DNA of 64,000 bases from Gelatoporia subvermispora B (taxonomy: Eukaryota; Basidiomycota; Agaricomycetes; Polyporales; Gelatoporiaceae): the NCBI GenBank assembly GCA_000320605.2, contig KB445803.1, positions 59,504-123,503 of the forward strand, given 5' to 3'. Numbering within the stretch: the first letter of the stretch is position 1; each line of letters opens with the position of its first letter. The notes beneath the pieces were generated by a model. It had not been told where the DNA came from. It searched no databases and was given only the letters and a program-made list of their open reading frames with translations. The position numbers were made by a program, and so were the translations under genes. Shown piece after piece: positions 1 through 11,549 of the stretch.

Positions 1-24
1 ATGGTGCGTGTGTTTCACTTGGAC

Positions 25-138
25 ACCATTATGTGTGTGTATTTCCGACGTGCGTACAAAAACAATTATGTCATATGGGCGATATATCATGACATAATTG
101 TTTTGGTACGCACGTCGGAATTACACACACATAATGGT
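25..138. repeat. Near-perfect 50-bp inverted repeat (hairpin)
   Basis: Arms at 25-74 and 89-138 are reverse complements at 48 of 50 positions, separated by a 14-base loop. No coding content and no clear target-site duplication is visible at the edges. It could be a palindromic miniature element or a recent inverted duplication. Such low divergence suggests it is young. Confidence 0.85.
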
Positions 139-550
139 TACACAGGGAATCTGAGTGTCTCATCAGGTAGTATCTAGTTCACGATCGACCGCTCAATTTG
201 ATTGCTTTGAACAGCTCTTGATGCATCTTGTTGACACGAGGTAATCGGAATCTGAATACGTATTGTACAGCCTCCGAGCATCACAGCTACTCGGATGGGG
301 TCCAGAACATCACACCTCATCAATGCTGAGGCTCTATATACCTGTTCAAAGATATTCCGATGCTCTCATCGAGTTCTTTTCCGTCCGCCGTCATCTGTGG
401 GCGGTGCATGATCCTATGGCCCATGGGGCTCGATTTGATCCCACTGTGAATAGAGTAGAGATTGTGACTTGCTAAAGCCCAAGATAACATGCGGATCAAT
501 GTGAATAGCGAAATTCAGCACGCATAGTTCTTGTTGGGGCGGCGCATTAG
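139..550. other. No recognisable gene
   Basis: The only reading frame is a 70-codon one at 263-475. It has no recognisable domain and no paralogue support. Nothing else was identified. Confidence 0.5.
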
Positions 551-1560
551 AGGAGGAGGAGGAGGAGGAGGAGGAGGAGATCACATTCGCCGGCGGTAGG
601 AGTCACGTGCTACGATACGTCTTTCGCACAGCGTGTACACTACCACGGCCCCGACAACCTACTTAGAAAACGCAGTGGCGTACCTATCTCCGACCAATCA
701 CCCCGCGCGCAGCCTCTCCTAGTACCCCGAGTACATCGAACCGAACGCTCTGGCCCAGATGTGTGCGTACGTGACGCCCACATAGGCAGGCGCATAGTTA
801 AAACTTGCCGTGCACCGGACAAAAAACCCCAGTGGGGAAAAATAATACATTCTGCTACCCGGCAGGAATCAGCAGCAGTACCCTGCATGCCAATAACACC
901 CACTACGCCCCAAGCATTCCTCCGATCCACCCCGTCTACTAGGCGAGACCCACGCGAGATGTGGTAGGGTCGTGAGCAGTCTCCTGGGCCAGGAACCCTG
1001 TGGGACAACCTGGGGAGAGGTCAGGCACAGTCCCCCGTGACGCTAACGCAAACATACTTACGCCCAAGCATAGGCTGTCCGCAGCGCCATCTTGTAGGCC
1101 ACCGATACAGTTATCGCTTTTTCGGTGTCGCGCGCTACCGCGCACTTGTTGTGCGGTCGCATAGCGCGAACACCTCGAATACAAAACGGCCAAATCCGGC
1201 CGCCACTTTGCACTCCGACAGGCCCCACAGCAGCGTCGCCAATGTTCTGCTATGGCCAGGCAGCTCTACACGCCCCGTCCGCATCAGCGCATCCTCACGC
1301 CACGCGCGGCGCAGATCCAGCAGCTCTGCGTTTCCGTCACAGCACAGCAGGACGTGTTCTTCATCCTCCACTGATCCGCGCTTTGCGCAGAAGCGACATT
1401 TGCCGTCCTCACGCGCGATGCGTTGAGATCGAGATTCTCGGGCGGCGATTTTAAGATCAAGACGGAGGATAGAGTGTCGACGCCAGTTGGAGATGCGTAG
1501 TTGCATCGACAGCGGCACGCAGCTTGCGGCGAACTGGGGTCGCCATCAATTCTGTAGTAT
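551..1560 (-). mobile_element. 5'-truncated LINE (non-LTR retrotransposon) 3' fragment
   Basis: On the minus strand, 1518-1135 encodes the end of a reverse-transcriptase polyprotein. It contains a Cys/His cluster of the form CRFC...DEEHVLLCC, the zinc-knuckle-like tail common after LINE reverse transcriptases, and stops near VFALCDRTTSAR. Downstream (1130 to about 640) is a non-coding tail matching the copy at 63349-64000, including a GTGGGGAAAA stretch and a CAGGAATCAGC stretch. The tail ends in (TCC)n, read on the plus strand as (GGA)n at about 549-580. No catalytic reverse-transcriptase core is present, so this is a dead 5'-truncated copy. The clade is not determined. Confidence 0.6.
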
Positions 1561-4500
1561 CGAAATGAGACCGTTACAGCGGGATGCTAAATGGGCCACC
1601 TATTGCGACGGAGATGCACCGACAAAAAAACCACTGCACTCACATGAGGGCAAGCACGATGTGGCAATGTAATACTTACATAAATTCTGCTGTCCTCAGG
1701 CCGCCGCCCGTCGCATTCACCCCAAATCACTCTGGAACGCGGCTGGTGATAGAGGGTGGTATGAAGATATCGCACTGTCGACGTGGCGTGAGGGCAGGCG
1801 GGAAAACCCCCTCGATTGAATGCTCAGAGAAAGGCGGTGAGTGACCAAACCACAACCCGGGAGTGTGTGCGCTGAACATTCGATTGTGCGCTCGTTGGAC
1901 ATGCGTTCAACGTTGACGCTGAGCTGCGGACGGACGTGGGCAAGATGTGACGAGTAAGCGGCTATTTTTCGACTCAACAAAGAGACTGTAGGTCGGAGGG
2001 ACTCACCGTTATTGCATCAGTTTAGCTCCTAGTCTATCTCTACCCTATGTGTTGTGGTCCATAAGAGTGGCCGGCGAGTGCTTGTCGCCTTGCAAGTACG
2101 AGTCACCACTTTGGTGCATTGGGGATAAGAAGAAAAGATAAATAGAACAGGGATGTGTATGGCTCAAAAAGTGGCTAGGCGAAATCACGGTCTCATCCTT
2201 TCGACTCAGACACTTGCGTCCAGGGGTGTATCGAGGGATTTGCAGGCCGCACTGCCACATTCCCCGATCCGTGATCGGGCCGCTCAGAGCGCGCAAACGG
2301 CACATTAATCGGGCGCGCACCAGACAACATCCTAACGGCCGCTATCCACAGTAAAATTGTCTAGTACACGAGTTCTTCCCACAATCATTCACTTGACCTC
2401 GACTTGAGATCCCCGACACGGGGGAAGAGGGCGTTGAGAGGCATTCAGTCTGATATTGGACAAGGGGAGGACCTGATTGTGCACGATTCCAATAGACTCT
2501 GCCATGTCAAACGCGGGTCGGCCTTACAAACCTCTTCGATCTCTTTGCAAGCGATCGCGATCCGCCTCGGGACACGTCTCTGGTACCTCGAGCCTGATAC
2601 TTCCTCGGTGCCGATCTTCTCTGCTTGATGAGCCCTCCGACGTCCTGCACTCAGCAACGCAGATCGCAATGCAACGCTATTTATGGCTCTGGATTATACC
2701 TTCGAAAGGCATCGTTCACCGCCGTGGCGAGCTCTCCCCATATCGCCCTCAACGTCAGATCCAAAACGTCCGTTCTAGGTATTCAGCTACAAATTATCCC
2801 ACGTTACAGCGTCATTGCTATAACCGTCAGGAGTCAGGACTTTGCCAGGTTATATCTCACGAATGCCATCGACGGCAAACATCTGATTCTGTGTATGTGT
2901 CCAGCCATGCGAGCGTTGCATGAATCCGGTGTGGTCGACATTGGAGGGGCGGATTTGTTGGTCAGAGTGCTGGGAGAGAAGAATCGGTCATACCCCGGAT
3001 ATACGGGCCTGACTTTATGAGCTACCTGAGCAGTGGGCACTGCCTGCGTCCCAATATCGTTATCCCGAAATAGCGCATCACAGGAACCTTGTTCAGCCAC
3101 GGCCCACGTTGTGCATCTCGAGGCTTTCGAGGGTCTCATCAGGTGTCATCTCTTCAGGATCGGTCAGTTGAATGAGCTGTCCTGAGGAGCCTTCCACACA
3201 CGGGCTTTGTTGGTGCATATATCCATACAATGCGCAGGAAGATATACTGCAATCAAAAGTGAGAGCACGTGCAAAACCTCGTGGCCGCCTCATTGCCTCA
3301 AGGTACCCAGAAGCCGAATGCACGTCGAACAGCCCCCAAGTCTTGCAGCTCACCGGTGAGGTTCCCTTCCATACACTGCGTCACCGGCCTGTCACATGTT
3401 CATGGCCTCAGCGCTGGAACCTGGGGCCGAGGCTTCCGATACCCAGCAGAGGCTGTCCGCGCAGTGCTTTCCGTTCAATCCGCTGCTATCCGCGGGCAGT
3501 GTATGATTCATCGAGGGGCTCAACGTGATCTAGCGTGATAGCGATGGGAATGTGACGAACCGAGTATTACAGGTGGGGAAACTTAATGAAGGTCGACGAG
3601 CACTCATCCCTCTGATGCCAATACGAAGGACCGTCAGAATCAAAGTCAAAGCGTACTTATCCAAGGAGCGGTGCTCAGAAATGCGGAGATCGTACTTTCT
3701 AAAGGAAAACGTCCGGCATGTAGCCACGGTCATTCTGTGACTCGACGAATTCGTGATCAACCACGTAAGCACTAACATGTATGAGAGTATAAGGTGCGGA
3801 CGGATATAAGGGATATAGTGGCGATGCAAAGGGAGACATACCTGCTATGAGACGGCGATATGAGTTTGAGCAATCTTACCATACGGAATGTACCGGCTAA
3901 GAACAAAGCTCAATGTCCAGAAGTCTGGGCAATTTCGTCCAGATAAAGCCTCGCGTGTCTGATTTCGTTGTCGTTCTATGCTGACATGACTCAAGACGCA
4001 ACGATGAACCTTGGCTTGGGAAAGGTCACTGCGGAGTGGAGAGGTCGTATCCACCTGAGTCTCGACACTACTCACTTCGGAGGGTGCAACAGCAATGGCG
4101 AGGAAAAAGTTTGGTGGCGCGGGCGGAGAACAAGACGGGACAATACAAACAGCCCGGAGAAGATGACCACATTGTTGCATACGCAGTAGCTGCACGCATG
4201 TCTTCGAATGGTAGAGAACTATTGGAATGGATTGCCTGCGTGCGCGTGTACTCAAGACCAGATACGCAACTCCAGCACTGGTTGTTGTACATGTTTAAAC
4301 TTGCTTGAGGTCAGAGCAACCCTCAAGCCTCCATCAGGCGCGAACAACATCGGAAGCAGAATGCAGCCGAGATGGAAACATCGTAGATGTCGTAAAGATA
4401 GAGCAAGTCGCCGTCAGTGGCCCAGTACCATAGTTAAGTCACTTAGAATGATTTAACGCCAGCGGGAGACAGAAGCAGCCTAGTGTGGACTCTGAAAATT

Positions 4501-4750
4501 CCAAAGAGTTTGCAGTGAATGGTCTACATGCTGAAGAACTCAGGTGCAGTGCGAAGGGGATGGAAAATCCTACAGGACGTTCTCGCGGATTTTGCACCGC
4601 AGAGTAGGATAAGCCTCATTTAGACAAATGTACATGGCTTATCCGACGAAATGCACGTGGTAATGATCGCGCGTGTGGCGGGAAGTTCGAATTCGTCCAA
4701 CTCGCTGCGCCCAAGGCGTCGGTCACCGTCGTCTACGGCGAGCTCTCGCC
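1561..4750. other. 3.2 kb with no recognisable gene
   Basis: Several unrelated frames of 60-150 codons occur on both strands (for example 2477-2923, 2625-3020 and 3093-3353 minus). None shows a known domain, a consistent splice pattern or a paralogue in the window. This may be degraded coding or repeat sequence. Confidence 0.4.
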
Positions 4751-7700
4751 ATGTCCGCTGCCCTCAACATCAGGCCAGACACATCGGTTCAGTCCCTAGG
4801 AACTCAGCCTGACCTCTCGCTTGGCTCATTCGCCTCTGGTTTCTCTACACCGGCCAAACCGCGCATACCCTCTGGCTCCTCTGCGACCACTGCCGTTTCC
4901 TCTGCACCCCTATCAACACCATCCCCATCATCGAGTGTCGCGAAGAGAAGAGATGATGCCACGCCTGCCGTGAAGCGCTTTGGGCTGTCTGGCCACGACG
5001 AGGAGGACGAAGAAGGGGGCGATGTCCTCGACACACCTGGCGCGGAGAAGCGGTGGGGCGAGGCACACGAGACTCCTGCACCAGGCCGTGTTGCGCGAAC
5101 GAGGAGCACAGGATATAAAGGGAGTGTCAACTTGACTCTACGAGATCAGGAGAAGGTATGTTCTACTCCTAGTGAACCTGAATGCTCCTGGCAACCATGT
5201 CTCATTGTCGCTGTGGCGTGCAAGGGCATGTGGGTGTGCAGCATCGTCCTGCATGCTAAGACGATATGTCTGAGGAGTTTGGAGCTCTCCTGTTCCTCCT
5301 TACACGTCTACCTTTGTCGCCGCTGGAGTTATGTCCTTCGATACCTCCGTAATATACCCATTCTCTCACTATATCCCGTGCCGCGCTGCTCGTTTACTCA
5401 TCCCCAGACTCATGTCAGTACGCGCTCATCACATTATAACAGCACATCGATAACCTCAAGAAGGAGAACTTTAACATCAAGCTCAAGGTGCACTTCCTCG
5501 AGGAGCGCCTTGCGCAGCTCGCGCCGGACCAGATCGACGCCGCGCTCAAACAGAACATCAATCTCAAGATCGAGCTGCAGCAGCACCGGATGGACAACAA
5601 GAAGCTCCGGAAGCGCATGAAGGAGCTCGAGGAGGACATCGCGCAGCTCCAGCGCGGGTCCGGCGGCGCCCGGGATCGCGCGAGAGAGCTCGAGGAGCTG
5701 CTTCAGGAGCGCGAACACGAGATCCGCGAGCTGAGGAGGCGCCGCGCGGACGGGGCGGACGACGCGGTGGTACAGGAGCTCGAGGCGCGGAACGCGGAGC
5801 TCGAAAGTCAGCTGGAGAATCTGCGCGGGATGTTCGAGGAGACTACGGAAGAGATGGAGCACTTGCGTGAGCTCGCCGAGCGGGCAGAAGCGGGACATGG
5901 CACGGGAGCAGACACGAGCCGGCGGTGGCGCCACCAGGCGGAGGAGGCGGCTGCGGAGAATGAGGAGCTGCGGCTGAAGATCGATGAGCTCGCGGAACTG
6001 GTGGCGCAAAGGACGGATGAGAAAGAGGAGCTAGCGGATGAAGTAGAGGCGCTGAGGCTCGAGCTGGAGGACTCGCAGCGTCGGAGAGAGGCCGAGTCCA
6101 TCGAGCGCAGCCAGAGTCGTGCACAGGTTTTGGAAGAGAGGGAGGAGAGGGAGGCAGTCGAGGATGACCTCAACGCGGCAAGAGACAAGCTCGCGGCCTC
6201 GCAGATTGAGCTACAGCAAAAGGAGGACGAGATCGACATGAAGAGCCGCGAGATCGAGGACCTGGTTGCGGAGCATGATCGCATCGTCGACGAGGTGGAG
6301 GAGCAGTGGCGAGAGGAGGTCAAGGAGGCTAGGGCGCAGATTGAAGAGTTGCGAGATGTGAGTCTCTTTATCATCCTCCCTTCCCGAGGCTAACAGGTCT
6401 TGGCGCTTCCTCAGATCCTCGAGCAGCGCGAGATCGAGTCCAAGGAACTGCGGATGCATATCGCCGAGCTCGAAGCGAACACAGACGAGCTACACGACAA
6501 GTACGAGACCGCGTTTGCGAACCTTGAGCGCGAGTCTGCCGAGAAAGACATCGAGATCGAGGCCACGAATCGTGAGCTTCAGGAGTACAGCCAGCATATC
6601 TACCAGCTCGAGCAGGATATCGACCATCTCAAGGAGGAGGGTGCGCGGCAACAGGAGGAGAATGCAGTAGACAAGGAACGGTTAGAGGCTTTATGTGCAG
6701 CCTTGAAAGAGGTGAGTAATGCGCTCCGGTCAAGATATGGCCCTTGATCAGTCAGTCCAGAAAGCAAATTCTCTCAAAGCCGAACTGGCGGAGAGCCGGG
6801 ACCGCTACGAAGCCCTCAGCCAAGAGATCAGAGCTCACAGGTCTCAGCAAGAAGAGCTCGCTCAGCATATCGAGAACCTCGTGCAAGAACTCCAACGCGA
6901 GCGGGAAGAGCGCGAGCACCTGGCAGAGGACTTCGACAAGGCGGAGCAAGAGCACGAAAGCGCGCTTAGGGCGGAACGCCGCACAGTGGAAGCGAAAGAG
7001 TCCGCGTTACAGTCGGCACTGAACGACCTCGCACGGACGCAATCGCTGCTCTCTCAACGCGAATCCGATCTTGCCACCGTTCAAGAGACTTTGCAGGGCC
7101 TGGAGACGGAATCCAAGAAGCTCGGCGAGTCCCACACGACCGCGCGCTTCTCGCTCCAATTGGAGGTGGACAGACTCAAACGCGACATTGACCGGCTTGA
7201 AGACGAACTTAGGCGTGCACGCAGGGAGCTCGACGAGCGGGAGGCTAAAACTCGCGAACGCGACGGCGCGGTGGACAAGCTCTACGCTGAGAATCGCGAC
7301 TTGGCTGCACAGCTCGCGACACAGACTCAGGCGAAGCTCAATGCTACTGAGAAACTGGATGCTCTGCAGAGTAGCCTGCGTACAGCTGAGGCGGAGGCGT
7401 CGAACCTGCGCGCCAAGGTCACCGAGCTAGAGCAACGACTGTCAAGGGACCAGCGCTCGCTGTTGTCCGCCGAATCGCAGTACCGCGATCAGTTAACAGA
7501 GCGAAACACGCTACTTCTCACTATATACCAGTACATGGACAAGATCTTAGGTGTCGACAAAACACCTGTGAGTATTTTTCCTGTTTCTACACCAGCGTTG
7601 ATCTCATTTTTATGTGCGTAGCTGCAGAAAAAGCATGGGCAAGCGGAGACGAAGCCATTCACGAACTTCGCCGTCTTCCACGACAACCTTATCACACGCC

Positions 7701-8459
7701 TTAAAGCTCTGAGCCAGGTCCAGCTCGACTTTGACAAGCGCGCGAAGGAAACAGAGGCGCGGTACACCGACAAGCTGACCGACATGCGGAAGCAGATTGA
7801 GCAGCGCTGGCGCCAGCTTGACAGGTTCGAGGCTAGCCTCAAGGTACTCGCAGAGGCCAAAGCCGCGTGGCGAAAGAAGATGGCCATGAAGGATGGCGAG
7901 CTCGAGGCGCACAAGGTACCTCCTTTTGCTATATCGTGTCAAGAGGGTGTCCTTATCTTCGCTAGGTCACGGTCTCGGAGCTGCAAGCGCAACTCATAAG
8001 TGCGCGCAAGCCGGGGCAGGCTGACCCGCTTGAAGTGCGCGCGCTGACGCAGCGCGTGACCAACGCGGAGCGACGGGTGACGAACCTACAGAACCAGCTG
8101 GCCGCGTCAGAAGAGAAGATTACGCTCATGAACCAAAAGACAACGGTAGCAGATAGCAAGTGGGAAGTTCGCGTGCGCGAATACGAGACGCGCATGAGGG
8201 CCGCTGAGGAGAAGGTCAAGCGCGAGCGCCAGGGAGGCAAGGAGCGTGCATTAGAGCTCGAGACGCAGATCAAGTGAGTGATTACTGCCTGTGCTTTACG
8301 AACATGCATTGATTATAGGACAGGAGCTACCAACGCCAAATCGAGATCGCCCAGAAGCGCGTAGCGCAACTAAACGAAATTATTGAATCTGCCGGGTTGA
8401 GCTCCCGGAAGCCCAGCGGGGGCAGCGGCAGCGCATCGCCAGCGGCCCCCAGTCGCTAG
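4751..8459 (+). CDS. Cnn_1N-motif coiled-coil protein, microtubule-organising centre component (Mto1/Pcp1/ApsB-like)
   Basis: Seven exons join to 1053 aa: 4751-5155, 5443-6357, 6415-6711, 6761-7567, 7622-7915, 7966-8273, 8324-8459. Residues 1-125 are Ser/Pro/Thr-rich and disordered. Across the first splice comes the centrosomin N-terminal motif (DQEKHIDNLKKENFNIKLK, then FLEERL), at about residues 132-175. In fungal Mto1/Pcp1/ApsB and animal centrosomin-type proteins this motif binds and activates gamma-tubulin complexes. The rest (about 175-1010) is almost continuous heptad coiled coil rich in E, R, L and Q, with a short Ser/Gly-rich tail. The expected role is to nucleate microtubules at the spindle pole body or cytoplasmic MTOCs. 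Intron 1 is 287 bp, far longer than the others (49-57 bp). Intron 3 has two in-frame acceptors 9 nt apart (6751 and 6760). No PACT domain was recognised, so assignment to Mto1 or Pcp1 type is open. Confidence 0.88.
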
Positions 8460-9167
8460 TGCCTACTCCTCGGCACCTTTGGCGTTCATTCCTTCTGCAC
8501 GAATATGCTTCCTTCTTCGTTTTCGCCCAGCTTTCGATCCTTACCACATCTGTGATATACCAGACCAAGTGTCCGCACAATAGTACATTCTGTCATCATA
8601 CATACATACTGTACCAATATACTCGATAGGCATTGATTGATTCCTCATTGGTAAGCATAGTGCGGCCGAGTTATTGAGTTAAACGGTAGGTTCGGCTTCC
8701 TAGGTTTTCACGAGGCACGCTCGGAGGATTACCAAAGCTCATGTTCTCACTGAGCGCTGGTCGATGCTACAACGGCTCGCTTTGTGTTACCCTCCTCCAT
8801 CTATGCAGCGGTCGCCGATTTATATGTCATTGGATTGGCTGGCTTAATTTGGCTGGTGGGATGAAACGCTGAGTACTCCGATACTCCGTGCACAAATAAC
8901 ACTTAAAAGGTTCATCCAGTACTTCGACGATCATATCAGTTTCGCTGTCAAGAACGTCCGGCCGACTCGCGGGAAAACTGCTTGTCTTGATATCCGCACT
9001 ATACACTCGGGGATAAGGCGTCGCCCCCTCAACTCACGGATGCCTCTTTTACGGAGCTTTTCTGTTTTCCATACGAAGGCACGTTCTGACATGACCACGG
9101 GAATTCGTAAACAAGGGTCGTATTTATTGCGACATCTGCGTGAAGATGCGATACAACCACAAACTCC
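8460..9167. other. Intergenic, 0.7 kb
   Basis: 3' flank of the coiled-coil gene and promoter side of the GH28 gene. No gene or repeat recognised. Confidence 0.5.
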
Positions 9168-11006
9168 ATGGTCCTGTTTCCGTTGGTATTGCTCTCGAGC
9201 GTTGTGGTTCATGTTGTGTGGGCGGTGCCCTCTTCTGCGGCGACGCAATGTACAGGCACTATCGCTTCCCTCGGCGACGTCAGTGCCGCAATCAAATGCA
9301 CTACGATCGATATCATGTCTTTCACTGTACCAGCGGGAGAGACTTTTAATCTAGCCTTAGAGGATGGCACAACCGTCAATATGAGTGCGTTCGCTATGAT
9401 CTTGGCTCAGCACACACATTTAACATGACCCGCGTGTCCGTGACAGTGGGAGATATTGCCTTCGGTAACAAGACTTGGGACGGTCCCCTCTTCCAGATTA
9501 GGTACGATCTGTTCTCTCTTTACTCCATCCAAATTTTCTGATCTGTGCCCCATATTGTCGCATAGCGGCGATAATATCGTGTGTGAGTTTCCATGTTTCG
9601 AATAGAGTGCACTTAACTGATTTCGCAGTCAACGGCAACGGCCACACTTTCGACGGCGGGGGGCCATTTTACTGGGTACGTGTTAGTGTCAGACTAGTCG
9701 ACGACCGGTTGACCTCCGGTTTCAGGATGGCGAAGGTGCAAACGGAGGAGTGACTAAGCCCTCTCCCATGATGAAGTGAGTGGATATGATGACTGAAAAA
9801 TACCTTGTTTTACTGACAGGAGGATCTGGAGGATCAAGATATCTGGTATATTCACCGTAGGTGTTCACAAGTTCGAAAATACTCAATCACTCAATTCCTT
9901 GTAGAATGTTAATGTCGTCAACTCTCCGGAGGGCGTATACAGCGTGTCCAACCCAGGACTACTGACTATGTCGAATTTGATCATCGATGATTGTATAGTA
10001 TCATCCTTGCTGGATTTGTAACAAAATTTTCCCCTGACACGTTACACAGCTGACGGAAATACGCCAAATTCGAAGAGCGACGGCCTTCCATCAGGGCAAA
10101 GTACGGTAGGATTTGCTGTCAGCACCACGAAATTGATCATCGAGAACAGGTAACTGACAACTAAACCAAGAATTATGCTAGCTCTGATGTTTTCCTTCGT
10201 CATTCAGCACTATTATAAACCAGGACGACTGCATCGCTGTAGACAAAGGCAACAATATCACCCTTCGGAGCAATACCTGCATGGGTGGGAACGGCATCTC
10301 AATCGTGAGGGCCTGACATAGTCATCCCACACATCAAAGTCATTAACGACATCTGTAGGGCCCTGTTTCGAGTGGAGCAACTGTATCGGACGTTGTCATC
10401 CAAAACAATAACATTATCCAAAGGTGTGCATCAGGTGCCATGCCGAACATTGCCTACATTGACCGTATGTTTGCTATCTCGATTCCGCAGCGACCAAGCA
10501 ATACGCATCACGACCGATGCGGCTGCCACGGATGGCTCCGTGACAAATGTGACATACTCCGGAAATACGGGTAGCCAGCTCAGGATGTTCGGTGTTCTGA
10601 TTGATCAGGTACGTTGTTCAGACCTTTGCATGAGAGCCGCATGCAATGAAATATGACTCAGAGTGCTCCGTCCATACTCGGCGTTCCCGGGAACGGAGTC
10701 GAGATATCTGTACGTCCGTACTATGCAATTGTTGTCTCCCTGAGTTCACGCATGTTACGCCGAATGCTCAGGGAATTACCTTCATGGGTTCGGAAAACAC
10801 ACTCTTCGTAAATGAAAGCGCAGACAATATAGCTGTAAATTGCGGAGCAGGATCCTGCGTTGGTACGCCTGTTGTTCAATGTATATCCTATACAATCAGC
10901 CTTCTTATTCGTCGTGACAGGTATATGGGATTGGTCTGCGCTCACCATAAATGGAGGCTCATATGGACCGATCAACTTCTGTGGAATCGACGGGATTTGG
11001 GACTAG
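9168..11006 (+). CDS. Secreted GH28 polygalacturonase-like protein with altered catalytic motifs
   Basis: Fourteen exons join to 367 aa: 9168-9384, 9447-9501, 9566-9582, 9629-9675, 9726-9775, 9832-9856, 9905-9992, 10050-10149, 10208-10304, 10359-10423, 10491-10608, 10662-10709, 10772-10862, 10921-11006. Exons as small as 17 and 25 nt keep frame. An N-terminal signal peptide (MVLFPLVLLSSVVVHVVWA) is followed by a right-handed parallel beta-helix of GH28 type, with landmarks GHTFDGGGPFYWDG, VVNSPEG, NQDDC and GGNGISIGP. GH28 endo-polygalacturonases cleave pectin homogalacturonan outside the cell. The QDD aspartates and the Asp of the NTD segment (here KSDG) are present. However, the G-H-G histidine is Asn (GGNG) and the R-I-K lysine is Thr (RITT). 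Activity may therefore be lost or redirected. Confidence 0.9.
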
Positions 11007-11549
11007 TGGCAGTTCAGATTCATCAAAGCCGTCACTGCCTACCTCAGTGCTACGGACTGTCGAAAAACAGTGGTTATAATGTCTCAGAACTAGATGAGCC
11101 TATTGATCTATAACTTTATCCCGACATAAGCTGACCGAACCTCGAATGCGAGTACTAGAACTTACTGATGCTTTTTTTATCAGTCTCTAGCTATATTTCA
11201 AGTGACAAATATGTGATGGAACGTAATAGTGTACTTTATTCGTATCTGGTTCTGATCAATCGTACTGATTGTGAGCTTGCATTTCTGTGGCTCCGATGAA
11301 AATGCACCATCAACCACGGGTGGGAAGGCAGAATTGACTGCAGGTCGCTACAGGATTTTCGGAATCACAGTGTATGTCGCTGTATATGCAGAAATTTAAC
11401 ATTGTCAACGATTCTTGCAGAGGAGAGCGGAAGCAAATACGATGTACTCAGTCTCTTGTGTTCCTCTACTATCGTCGATGCGACATCCTCCAGTTCAGAT
11501 CAAAGCGTCTATCTGTGTCTTGACATCTCTAGATCATCTTCTCGTCTCA
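11007..11549. other. Intergenic, 0.5 kb
   Basis: Between the GH28 gene and a BTB pseudogene. No gene recognised. Confidence 0.5.

Noticed and set aside
1037..1454. Plus-strand frames of 109-129 codons
   Set aside because: Antisense to the LINE polyprotein end, which has the Cys/His signature.
2477..3020. Plus-strand frames of 131-148 codons
   Set aside because: No recognisable domain, no splice-supported extension and no paralogue; kept only as a note on the gene-poor stretch.
263..3538. Weak resemblance between the frames at 263-475 and 3269-3538 (both ending in a GAxxD-like stretch)
   Set aside because: Only a handful of matching residues over about 30; could be chance.
4673..5620. Reading the Cnn_1N gene from 4673 straight through intron 1
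   Set aside because: The read-through lacks the HIDNLKKEN continuation. Splicing 5155 to 5443 restores the motif exactly, and ATG 4751 opens the Ser/Pro leader.
5434..6374. Long minus-strand frames rich in Leu, Ser and Arg
   Set aside because: Antisense shadows of the Glu/Arg/Leu coiled coil on the plus strand.
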